In this document: positions 37,531 to 48,620 of the stretch, in pieces
Numbering within the stretch: position 1 is the stretch's first letter
Layout: every line of letters begins with the position of its first letter
Assembly (NCBI RefSeq): GCF_000764305.2
Contig: NW_025938181.1
Span: 62,001 to 126,000 of the forward strand
Source of the DNA: Hyalella azteca
Taxonomy: Eukaryota; Arthropoda; Malacostraca; Amphipoda; Hyalellidae
Direction of reading: 5' to 3'
Length of the DNA: 64,000 bases
The notes under the pieces: generated by a model
Database searches by the model: none
What the model saw: the letters and a program-made list of their open reading frames with translations, nothing else
Told to the model about the DNA's origin: nothing
Position numbers and translations under genes: made by a program

Positions 37531-38145
37531 CATCTCTTATCACCGATTTAAGGCTTACTAAAATATATCTAATTATGAAGTGAATTAAATAAAGTAATGA
37601 ACGATATTCTTGTTCGCAAAATAGATATTTATATGGCAACTGATAAACCATTCATTAAATGAACACCAGGACTTCTTTTCCCTAGCACGTGCGTTATAAT
37701 TACCAAATTAATTCCTTCATTTGTAAAGAGCAAATTATCCGAATTACCTAGAAAATCAAAAGATAATTTACCAGGAAAGATTATAAGAACCTTCAAATTA
37801 TTTTGATCAATGATCCGTCATCTATTATTTCGGAATGACGCGAATGCACTGTGACTTGTAAGTAAGTGGTGGTCTCCGATGGCGGCCCAATAGTAGTCGC
37901 GTCACTATTGGTTCTTTATCCACACAAGAACGTGGCCACTGACAATCTGAAACCCGGACTTCAAAGACGGAAAAACCATTCAGGGGACAAATTTCATGTT
38001 AGTAAAGTAAATATTTTTGCTGGTTTGATGCTTGAATGCTTGGGGTGAGAAGGCCATCTACACACAAAGTGGACAAGCTCGTGCGTCCGCATTAAGTCGT
38101 GATGATGCGGACAGCAAAATGTATTATTAAGTTTAGAATAGAATA
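37531..38145. other. gene-free stretch
   Basis: AT-rich spacer between the gene C promoter and the LINE. No feature was recognised. Confidence 0.5.
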
Positions 38146-38225
38146 GGATGGAATTGAATAGAAGAGTCGGCATTGAAGCAATAGGCCCATGACCTATTGC
38201 CGATTCTTGAATTTTTCATGACTTA
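38146..38225 (-). mobile_element. isolated LINE 3' tail
   Basis: The minus-strand sequence carries the family's terminal segment (GAATCGGCAATAGGTC.. then GCCGACTCTTCTATTC). It lies directly next to the 3' end of the larger LINE copy, in the same orientation, which suggests a second severely truncated insertion in tandem. Confidence 0.65.
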
Positions 38226-41200
38226 ACATAGTATAACATAGTGATCTCGGCGCTAACATGTAGGCCTGATGTGGCCTGTCGCCGATTCTTTTCCTTTTCG
38301 TGCCTTGTTCACAGAAATACTCGGAGCGTCAACAATGCTATCAGGGAGGCTGTTGCACATGTCGGTGACTCGAAGCGAGAAGAAATGTTGTCGCATGGAC
38401 GTGTTACAACGCAGTTTTTGTAGTTTATAGCCGTGGCTCCTTGTGTTGGTTCTTGTTTCAAATTCTATTAATCCTTCTGGGACCTTGTTTAAGCCATGAT
38501 TATACTTGTATGCTTCAATGAGATCCCCACGCAGACGGCGATAACTGAGGCTTGGAAACTTCATGATCTTTTATCTTTCCTCATTGGACTTGCCTTTCAA
38601 GCCCGGAACTATCCTTGTTGCGCGTCTTTGAAAACTCTATTAAAATGTTGTCCTTTTCAAATTTCGGTGACCACACGACGTTTCCAAACTCCAAACTCTT
38701 TGTTCGGGCGCGCGACAGCAACAAACAACTGCTTCATCGCTTCTGCATCTAGGAACTTGAAAGAGCGTCTGATCAGTCCAAGTCGTTTATTGGATATATT
38801 AACTTGACCTTCAATATGATTAGAAGATTCCAACTTATTGTCGATATTAACTCCTAAATCTTTTTCCATTGTCGACTTCGACATCACTCTGTCGTTGCAA
38901 CCGTGTCTTCTCATACTGTAATCTTCTTGTTCCTTATTCTTGCCAAGGTGGATAGCTTTACATTTATCAGCGTTAAAACGCAGCTGCAACCTATCAGCCC
39001 AGTCAACCAGCCTGTCAAGATCATCTTGCAGCTGTACTTTTTGCAACGTATTCTTCACTGTATTATAAATTTTTGTGTTGTCAGCATTCATCGAGCAAAC
39101 GCTGATACAGCTTCTGGCAGATCGTTTATAAACGCAACGGATAAAATAGGCCCGAGAACGCTTCCTTGTGGCACGCTACTGCGCACTAAAGCCCAGTCTG
39201 ATAGGACCCATTAACACTGACACGTTGTCGCCTCCCTAATAGAAAATCTCTGATCCATTCGAGTACATTACTCTTAATTCCCAAAGACTTCAATTTAAGC
39301 AACAGCCGCTCATGTGGGACACTGTCAAATGCCTTGGCAAAATCAATGTGCACTGCATCTACTGGCTCCCTTTCGTCCAGCAGGCGGGTCCATTCGTTCA
39401 GAGTAGACAAAAGGTTAGTGGTGCAGGATCTCCCGCAATAAAACCATGTTGACTGTTGATAGGCGATTATTAGCAGTCAGATGATCCATCAATCGATCCC
39501 TCACAACAGATTCCATCACCTTACAAACGACACTTGTCAAACTGGCAGGGTGATAGTTGCCCAGGCAGCTTTTGTCACCTTTTTGAACAATGGTTTCACT
39601 TGAGCTTCTTTCCAGTCAGCCGGCAACACCCCTTCGTTCAGAGTTTTTTCGAAAAAATGAATGACGTCAGAGGGCCGTCTAGGACAGTTGCTAACTCTCT
39701 GAGTAATCTGGGGTGGAAGCCGTCCGGTCCACATGACTTGTCTGGATTTACAGCGATAAGGCGCTTGAGAACCTCTTCTTCTTGTATCTCAAAAGTTGTT
39801 AATTTAGAGCCGACTGGGCGCTCCTCAATAGCTGGAATATTGTTCAAGTCCTCTTCAGTGAATGCGCTACTGAAAAAATTATTAAGTACGTTAGCCTTGC
39901 CCTCATGAGAGGACATCTTTCGTTGATCTACTTTCAGATCAGAAATACCGTCCTTCATCTTGCACTTCGAGCTAGCGTACAAAAAGTAGGCTTTCGGGTT
40001 ATTTTTTGCATTTTTAGCAATACTTTTTTCGAGGGTTTTTACTGCGGTGCGACAGCTTTCTTTAGCTTGGTTTCGAGCTCTTGCGTATAGGTTATAGCTG
40101 GTAGGCTTCCTTCTCAGTTTTCAGCTTACCTAAAACTTTACTGTTCATCCACCGAGTTTTTTGGCTCCACCAAGTTTAATTTTAGGTACACACGCATCAA
40201 CTGCAGACATAACCGTGTCCTTGAGCAATGACCATGACTCAGCCACATTCATGTCCTTAATACAGTTCGAAATATTCACTGCTTCGCGGAGTTTATCATA
40301 GTCGCCTTTCGCAAAATTCAAACGCTCACGCTTCCGAGGCGTTGTTACGGGAGAGCGGGTAACTACTAATAATTACGAAAGAGCTGCCTAAACGCTCAAT
40401 GTCCCCGGGCAGGAGACGCTACCGGGACGACGGAGGACGCATGCAATAAAAGTTATAAAACCTACTAAGGCACAAGAATAAAATTCAACCCGAAGTTTTA
40501 TTCAATCTAGACCAGAAACTTAGACACAAATATAAATACTAACTACCTACTTCGTTGCCTACTTGAAGCTAAAAAACATTAATTCCAATAGTCGACACGC
40601 GACAATTCTAAAACCTGTTTACCTTTACCCCAAATTAAACACGAGACGCGCCAACTTCACGAGAGCCGCGTATCTTTTCAGGGGAAGCCCTAATTCATTA
40701 AAGAACGACCCCAAGCGGCACAGACATCGGGCCTGGAACACGATGGCTCGACCCAGGCAAGCCTAGGGTGATCACGCCTCCACGAGGAACTTAAAGACTC
40801 TAGTTAAACTCGTCATGAGGCGCTCCAATAGGGTACGACGGTAGACGCCGCCCAACGCGGCTCGGCTATGCAGAGCGCTCGGGAAACCAAGGGGGCAGAC
40901 TGGTCAAGTCGGCTCCCACATCAGATAAACACTGGAGGCAGTCGGCTTCTTCCAACGGTGCACGTTCACGGTACACACCCTTGAACAATCGCCTGAGAGG
41001 AACACGGTCGGATCTCAGAAGCTGACGTCATACCAGAAAAGATCCCTCCCACCTGGGAAGCAGAATATCCCATTAAATCTCCCAGGCAAAAATAGGAAAA
41101 AACCCCACCTCACAGTCCAATAAACTTCATATAAAATTAAATTCTGAACCGGCAATATTAACAGCGTCTATGTAAGACTCCTACACACAAGCCGAGCCTA

Positions 41201-42960
41201 ACCGGCGATCACAACCAGGACACTGATACCTCCTCACCTCATCCACGGAAGCCAACGAACCAAATGGCCAGCCTAAAAGCGCTCAGCCCGCGCGTGACCT
41301 CGCGGCACATTCGTTCAGAGGACACCTGCGTGTCTAACCTCTACAGCGTCTATTCTGTAGGCGTTCGAGGCGTTCTGTTTTTTCTGTCTTTTTTCACTTA
41401 AGTGAGTAAAGTCTGAAAAACAATGATTGGTGATGGCTTTTGCCCAACGGAGCCTCGTGACGAAGCTCATCTAACATTGATTCATCACTAGTAAACACCA
41501 GGTCTAGAATATTGGGAGTCTGTTTACTTCTATAATGGGTTTGTTTGGTAACGTGCTGGACTAGGAAGGAGTCTCTTACTGTTACTGACTCCATGAACAA
41601 GGATGCTGGGTGATTCTCTTCCCTTGCAGAGGATCCATATATCCAGTCTAGCACTGGATGATTAAAATCACCAACGATTAACGTGTGTGACCTACGGAAA
41701 GTCATGGTCGGTAAAAGACTGTTTAGTACTTTATCGTTATCAGAAGACCTGTCTGGTGATCTATAAACGACGCCTATGAGGAGGCTATATTTGCCTTTGA
41801 GAGAAAGTTCGCACCACACTGATTCTCTAGCTGATTGAAGTTCTGCAGATAACTTGACTTGCTTGGCCCCATAAGAGGTTCTAACACACAAAACAACATC
41901 ACTACTGCTCTCCATTCAAGTTATGAAAACAATCAAAACCTGGCGACTGAAATTCAACAGGTACAATTTTTCCCCCGTGATTTTTAGGGAGTTTTTCCGT
42001 AATACAAATAGTCTATGCAATCGTTTTCCATCACAGTTAATAGTTCACTTATTTTGTTCCAAACGGAATCCGAGTTCGTGTAAAAACATTTTAAAGCATT
42101 TTGTGCACTTTCACTTTGATGCATGCGGTTTACTTCTTACATTATTTACAGGCCTGGATCTATGGACATGACTTCTAACTTGTCTTCCAACTCCGCTGGC
42201 TGACCGTGTGCGGCCGGTGTTGTTTTGACATCGTGAGAGTGGTTGACCTGAGTCTCCATGCTTTTCCGCCAGTGTCTCCTGCCATGTCTTGCGAAAATTT
42301 GTCTCTTTCTAAAGGGGTAGCATCCTTCTTAACAAAGACTGAATTAAACTCTTGGAATTCACTTAGTTTTCTCGCAGCCTTGCACATGTCTGACCTGGGC
42401 TGTATCCTGCACAGTTATCAGCAGCGGTCTACAGGTGGTAGCGTCTTTCGATCGCAGCCTCTTGCACGCCGTTATATTCACAACGACGTTAAGTGCCTTG
42501 GGACAACAATCAGTTATAAACGCAGCATCCGTAGCATTGCTTTCGGGAACGTTATACCAAACAAGGTTAAGTCTTCTTCTTTCTCTATCCAGCAGTTCAC
42601 GAGTGCTCTCGCTGGCGAGATCAGAGATGAACTCTTTGCGGCCTTTACCTTCTGTGTTATCGCCATTTTCTGTTTTGTGCAGATGAGCTTTCATTTCCAC
42701 CAGCTCGTTTCGTAACGAGTGTAATTCGCTACGCAACAGGCTCAATTCTTTCTTGCGGTTCTCCTTCATTTCGGCTCTCTTTCTCAACTCTTGCTTGTTG
42801 ATTTCTTCCATTTCGGCCTTAAAGACAGAAAACATAGAAGAGCACTTCTCTTCCATCATTTTCGCTTTTTACAGCGCTGAGTGCAGGTTGTTGGCAGTCC
42901 TGGCAATACCAGTGTACAGTCTTGTTTGCAAATTTTTGTTCTAAGAATTCAACTTCAAGG
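38226..42960 (-). mobile_element. decayed CR1-like non-LTR retrotransposon
   Basis: In 5'-3' (minus) order: ORF1 remnants at about 42960-42175, with a WYCQDC zinc-finger-like piece, a Lys/Glu-rich coiled coil and RRRLNLVWYNVPES. An APE-type endonuclease follows at about 42110-41394 (FYTNSDS, VVYRSPDRSS, VGDFNHPVLDW, GKSHHQS). The reverse transcriptase runs from about 40330 to 38650 (NPDKSCGPDGFHPRLL, ADWKEAQVKPLFKK, HIDFAKAFDSVPHERLL), and then a C-terminal region with a TCTATTC/ATGTT-type tail. The catalytic xADD box reads NADN near 39065-39080, and several frameshifts and stops are present, so the copy is inactive. A 1-kb insertion separates endonuclease and RT. Assignment to CR1 rests on domain order and motif style only. 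Confidence 0.88.
40344..41365. mobile_element. unclassified 1.02-kb insertion inside the LINE
   Basis: LINE coding sequence stops at 41375 and resumes at 40334. The intervening sequence is bounded on both sides by CGAGGCGTT (40335-40343 and 41366-41374), a 9-bp target-site-duplication pattern. No terminal inverted repeats, TG..CA ends or protein-coding frame are evident. It is GC-richer than its surroundings at 40640-41340. Confidence 0.65.
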
Positions 42961-45346
42961 TCGCGTCAAGTTGACTTCTCAAAACACTAAATTACTCATT
43001 AATACTGAAAATGAATCACGATTCATGTTATATATTGCCTTTTTTGAATTGCATTTAATGTTTCTTCTACCTGCAGCTCCATTATGAAATGTGCTAACAT
43101 ACAATAATATTTTTAGGCGCACATTTGTTATAAAATTATGTTATGCCTAAAATTGAATGTATCGCTATACCACGCATAATGGTCGTGCATCTGTATTGCC
43201 AATCAATTGAACAATCTTAATCCTAAAGAGGAGAATATATGTGTGTTTGAAATATTTTAACTCTAGCGATAATCGATGCCTTTCAGATTATATTTTAATT
43301 TTCCGATATTTAGCCACACCGGCGAGAATGATCGCAAGCGGACGCATGTAATGTTCCTATTAGTTCAGGTTCTAACGGATGGGTTTATGTGATTCGTTGA
43401 CGGTAACTTCCAATGGGTTGTTTGGGTTATTAGGATTGGTCCAGGTTCCAAGTTTATTAAAGTAGAACAGCAGAACAGAGGAGGGAAGTTCTCCTACAAA
43501 TAAACACGCATTTAATTATATCAATTAAACACTAATAACCAGGTAATTACAACAAAATTCAAAAGGCATTTCTCACAGTTTCACAGTTATTCTATTACAA
43601 ACTAGATAACCTAGACGCTTGCCAAGAGCATGAGCACAAGCGGCTGGCTTCAGTAAGGATCAACGAATGACGAAAATTTAAGACATGTCCTTCCAACATT
43701 TGGGTTGATGTTGCCATAACACCTGTTACAAAATTCCTGACGCTAAAATTCATTACAACGCAGAATCACCGGCGGGATCCTCATTCGCCAAGTTAGAGCC
43801 GGTGGAAGAGGTCAGGATTTCCCCTAGTCTATCCCGACCTTATTTGTGATTTTCGATTTTTTACCTTCCTTTTTCTATTCAGACCTTGAAAACTTACCAG
43901 TATATATGCATACCTACATGAAGACATACTTTGCTACAAGGCGTTTTTAGTTTTAATACATGAGTAAAATTTTTGATGATTACGACATATGTGTGGCTAT
44001 CAAGCAAGTTAGTTGAACCAAATATGTGATACAGCATATTGAGCTTTGTGAAACCACATTCAGCACATTGAGTTTCCTCATGCATTATCTACAAATGTCC
44101 AATTCAGTGAAGCTGTAAGACGTGGGAATGCTAGCAGCGCACTGCCGTATTCCCTTAAGGTCTAACTCATGCCAAATGTTAGTTTCAAGTTTTAAACAGA
44201 TGCCCCATGGTTTGGCTAAGGCGAGTATGGCAGTGACCAGACTGCCCTGACGTTACAAATTTCTTTCTTATTAGGGAATCACACACATTAGTAATTCCGT
44301 TCTTTTATTGAAACAAGGTTTGGAGACCAGGTTACGCACTGTATTACATGTATGTAAATGATTATGACAACTGGACTTACTTGATGTTGCAATGACCTAG
44401 GTCTGTGCTAATATTATAAATATGTATCTAATTAATATTTAACAGTATTCCAATTGCAGTTGATAATTATTATTGATTCTTAAGGCCGTAACGTAGATGA
44501 TAACATTTAGTTAGAGTTGATGGGTTACTCCGCTAAATTATAATAGGCTAGTAAAAATCTTAGAAAATGAGTTGCGGGGGCAAGTTGAGGAAACTTATAT
44601 ACATGGTCTCTACAAAGCTATAAATTGAGCACACGAACGCTCAGTGGGAAGAGTATCTCTAAGTATGACTAGTTATTTACTTCAATAATGTAACTCAGCA
44701 AGAAGTTTATGTGGCATTAATATAAAAAGAAGGTCGTCCTCCGTGTATATATGCCTTAAAAAGCCTTATCGTATCTTCCGGTTGTGCGCTACTACTTTGA
44801 TATTGTCTCCTGCCTACAGCAATTGATTTTAAAATCATGCAAAAAAAACTCAATTATGAGTATCATCAACATATCAAGTAGAAATTTCTTATGTAAAGCA
44901 ACTTCAAACTGAGTTTCGTGCATTGCACATCAATCCACTTAGATTCTTGCAGAATCATCTTGTAATCTCATTGTGCCGAATGACAATTTAATTCTTGCTT
45001 GCTCGAACTCACTCGATGATTGTAAAATGCTGCGCAAGTACCATTCTTTCAGGGAAGGAAAACTAAATTTTTCAGTTTTTCCGAAGGAAGTTGCAGTTTT
45101 TCAAGACAAATACGCATTTAAGGCGATCAACTGACTAATCTTACTCCAATTTCTGCGAAGTATCCATTATCACGGGAGTAACATTAACGCGGATAAAATC
45201 GCACACAAAGCATTGAACAATTTACAATCTGTTGCAATTTTCAGAGTGTAACCGGAAACCCATTGAGGAATAGAAATATATTTGGGAGAGTGCCGACTTT
45301 TCAAAGATTTACGCAGTGGTTTTACAAATCGATACAGTCAATCGAT

Positions 45347-45383
45347 ACTTGACTGTAAAATCGAATCGATTTTACAGTCAAGT
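45347..45383. repeat. 37-bp palindrome
   Basis: Two perfect 18-nt arms (ACTTGACTGTAAAATCGA and its complement) surround a single A. A further partial copy of the arm, CAGTCAATCGATAC, lies just upstream at 45336. Confidence 0.9.
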
Positions 45384-45759
45384 TAAAAATTCCTTCGTAT
45401 TCAAGTAAGATAAAAAGAGTAACAAATGGACTTTCTCGTATCCTAGCAATTCTCGGTTGTTAATTTGGCTCAAAGAGTTTAAATACTGATGAATATTTGT
45501 AATCGTGTAACGAGTATAATAATTATATGTTGGGAAGGCTAACTAAAGCAATCATACGAGTGTATGAGGATTAATGTCTCGCACCAAAATCATATCGATC
45601 CGCATCTCTCTATAGTGCCACATTCCATATCACGCAAGTAATGGACAGTTTTCAAAGGATAACTCAAGTATGTAAACATTAAAAACTATTTTACAGTTAT
45701 GATGCCAATTGGACATTCTATCTCAATTATTTAGGTAGAATAATGAACAATAATCTTGC

Positions 45760-45812
45760 AACAGGCCATGGGCCTATTTCTTCAACGCCGACACTTCTAT
45801 TCTAATATTATC
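45760..45812 (+). mobile_element. short LINE 3' tail
   Basis: CAACAGGCCATGGGCCTATT, then CTTCAACGCCGACACTTC and TATTCTAATATT, match the terminal segment of the LINE family seen at 47934-48030 and 38146-38225. No coding sequence is attached. Confidence 0.7.
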
Positions 45813-47933
45813 AACGGTATACAGTTTTAAGTCTTCGAGTGGATGATTAAGCAACCCGACGTAACAACTACGCAAAATAAACTCAAGAGGCAGCATATTC
45901 ATTTGTAACAACACCGCTCTAAAAACCATTTCCCAATGAACATTCCTGCGAGGAATTAAATATATAATGACAGATTTTAGAAGATCTCTGCATATTATTT
46001 TATTAACATCTCTACATATTATTTTAACATATTATTTTTGCGAAATCCGAATTTTATTCTAAAGAACACGAACCAAAAAACATCATCTTCGAAAATGCAA
46101 AGCTTACTAATTAAAATCAGTGATTTAGTCCTAAGAATTTTACGCAAAACAGCTTCCGTTACACATGCGATCAATTGTGCAAATGGAAAAAATTTGTTAT
46201 GCTCATTAATTAATGCGGGAATAATGGTAGCAAGTCGAAGTCGGCACGTTTTGCCAATGTTTTTCAATATTCTCTGAGGATCTAAATGAGTGCATTAAAG
46301 TCGAATCATTGACTGCTCGCAAGCATAAACGACTCACAACTCGCATCAATTTATTCATTATCCTAGCACATGTAAAGCAACAGATTCGGTACGATTCACG
46401 GCACTCCGAGCGTGCCGTACCAAGTAGTTCACGGCTTTTTGGGCTTTGAAAGCTTTTTTCACTTTATGGAAATTAATTTCAAGCTTTACATTATCTATTT
46501 ACTGCATCTATTCTTAAATAATATTAATTCGTTTTTTATTGCAATTTTACGAGTGCAATGTTAATTCTTTTTAACTTCGACTAATACGTACACTATAAAT
46601 CATGTTTATGAAGTCCGCTGTAATTAATAGTTCTACCTCATCTATCATTGGTCTTATATTTTAAATGTTAATGTAACCGCATCATTATCATAATTTTTTT
46701 ATTCAATAGGAAGTTTTTGGCCTTCAGTTAATTGCTTATTATATAATGAATGAGCCTTCTAGCGAGAATTCCTCTTAGGCGTAATTTGAGCCATTGTATG
46801 AGATTGCCTAATGTTTTACGCACTCTCGGTCGAGGACAAGGGCACTGGGCCCGTACCTTCAAAACATTTCCAATGGTTCGTAACTTTTACACTTAAGCGC
46901 AAGAAGTTAAGTGTGGCGTAAGAACAGTGATTTTCGGTATCCTGGTCTCTTCGGCTTCTTCATTAATTATTATCTTGGGCAGGTTCTAGGCGTGGCTGCC
47001 CTCTAACGAGCAGTTCAAAATTAAGCAGTGATTAGGCATGTATGTGTCATAAAATAATACTGGAGTGAGAGTTTTCTCGGGCAACTTTAGCCGTGTTCTT
47101 CGGTGATGCATTTCCTATCCAATTTATTTTCATGGGGACGCATATATGCTCTATCTGCGAAGCTCATGTTTAATCAAATGGGGTAGCTCGTTGAATTTTC
47201 TACGTTAAATTTAAGAATTTTAATTGTTGCTTCATCTTTTCATATTCAGCTTTTTTTAATTTTACAGGTACGATAATTAAAAATTATTTGCGATCGAATA
47301 GTCCAATTATATTCTTTCACGCGTCGTAAACGAGTATTGTAATGTGATTTAATTTTGTAAGTCCTCGCCTCATCAAAAGAACAGCTTGCCTAGGAAACTA
47401 TCGTTAGCAAAAGCATTCTAAACTGGATAAATTCTTCATTTATGAACGTAAATTAATTTCATTCCTCCCCCATCGTAACAATTAACACCAAAACTGAGAT
47501 CGATTAGTGGGTGATACGAGCGTCGTAAAGGGTATCACCAATTAAGCCAGTCGAATTCATCGATTATTTTGAGATGAAGTTGCTTGTTTGTAATACTCAA
47601 TGGTGTAATGGTTGGTGCAGTTACTCCAGTGTAGTCCAAATGATGGAGATCAACCTAATCATGTAGTGACGGTAGCTGAAGTTCTCATCTAGCTATGGGG
47701 ATTGGACTCCAGCTATGTGTTAGCAAAATACCGGAATTGTCTAAACTTTGAGATAGTTTTCACTCATATACCGTTTCAACATTTTTGTGTTATATCCTAT
47801 TTACGTGTATTGTGTACTTAGGTACGCCAAAGTTTCATTATCCAATGTTTCTTATAACATGAAAATGATTGTTGATTCATTCGAAACATTGTTAAATATA
47901 TTATAATATGTGCAGAGAACTACTTTTTGATCT

Positions 47934-48620
47934 ATTAGAATAGATGAGAATAGAAGTGTCGGCACTGAAGAATTAGGCCCATGGCCTGTTGCCGATTCTT
48001 GTACTTTTCGTGACTTGATTCACATGGTGACATGGGATCCGGCCTTTGGAACCCAATCTTCCTATAACTGACGATTGATTGAGATAGCTGCTGGACTTAT
48101 TGCCTGGTCCGTAATTTGCTAGGCATTTTAAGATTGTAATTTAATAAAATTTAAGGACCACTTATCGGTGACTCGAAGCGAGAAGAAATGTTGTCGCATG
48201 GATGTGTTACAACGCAGTTTTTTTAGTTTATTGCCGTGGCCCCTGGTGTTAGTTCTTGTTTCAAATTCTAGTAATCCCTCTGGGACCTTGTATAAACTGT
48301 GGGTATACTTGTATACTTCATGAGGTCACCACACAGACGTCGATAACGGAGGCTTGGAAGCTTCATAATTTTCAATCTTTCTTCATGGGGCTTGCCTTTT
48401 AATCCTGGAATTATCCTTGTTGCGCGTCTTTGAACACTCTCGACTAAATTTTTGTCCATTTCTAGTTTTGGTGACCACACTGCGTTTCCAAACTTCAGGT
48501 TCGGACGCACGACAGCAACAAACAACCGCTTCATCGCTTCAGCATCTATGTACTCGTAAGAGCGTCTGATCAGTCCAAGTCGTTGATTGGCTTTATTAAC
48601 TTGAGCTTCAATATGCTATT
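47934..48620 (-). mobile_element. CR1-like LINE 3' fragment
   Basis: Minus-strand copy of the RT C-terminal region. It encodes KRLFVAVVRPNLKFGNAVW, RRATRIIPGLKGKPHEERLK and MKLPSLRYRRLCGDL, with frame breaks, followed by the family 3' tail. About 140 bp of unrelated sequence (48030-48165) separates the coding part from the tail. It is closely related to the copies at 20950-21655 and 38226-42960. Confidence 0.85.

Larger units (their letters stand above)
42961..47933. other. gene-free stretch
   Basis: About 5 kb of AT-rich DNA with only short unrecognised frames, such as 43894-44085 (-) and the opposed pair at 46019-46277. It contains a short LINE tail (45760-45812) and a 37-bp palindrome (45347-45383). 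Confidence 0.5.

Noticed and set aside
37306..37533. 75-codon minus-strand frame
   Set aside because: It runs through the TATA promoter and first UTR exon of gene C, so translation is implausible.
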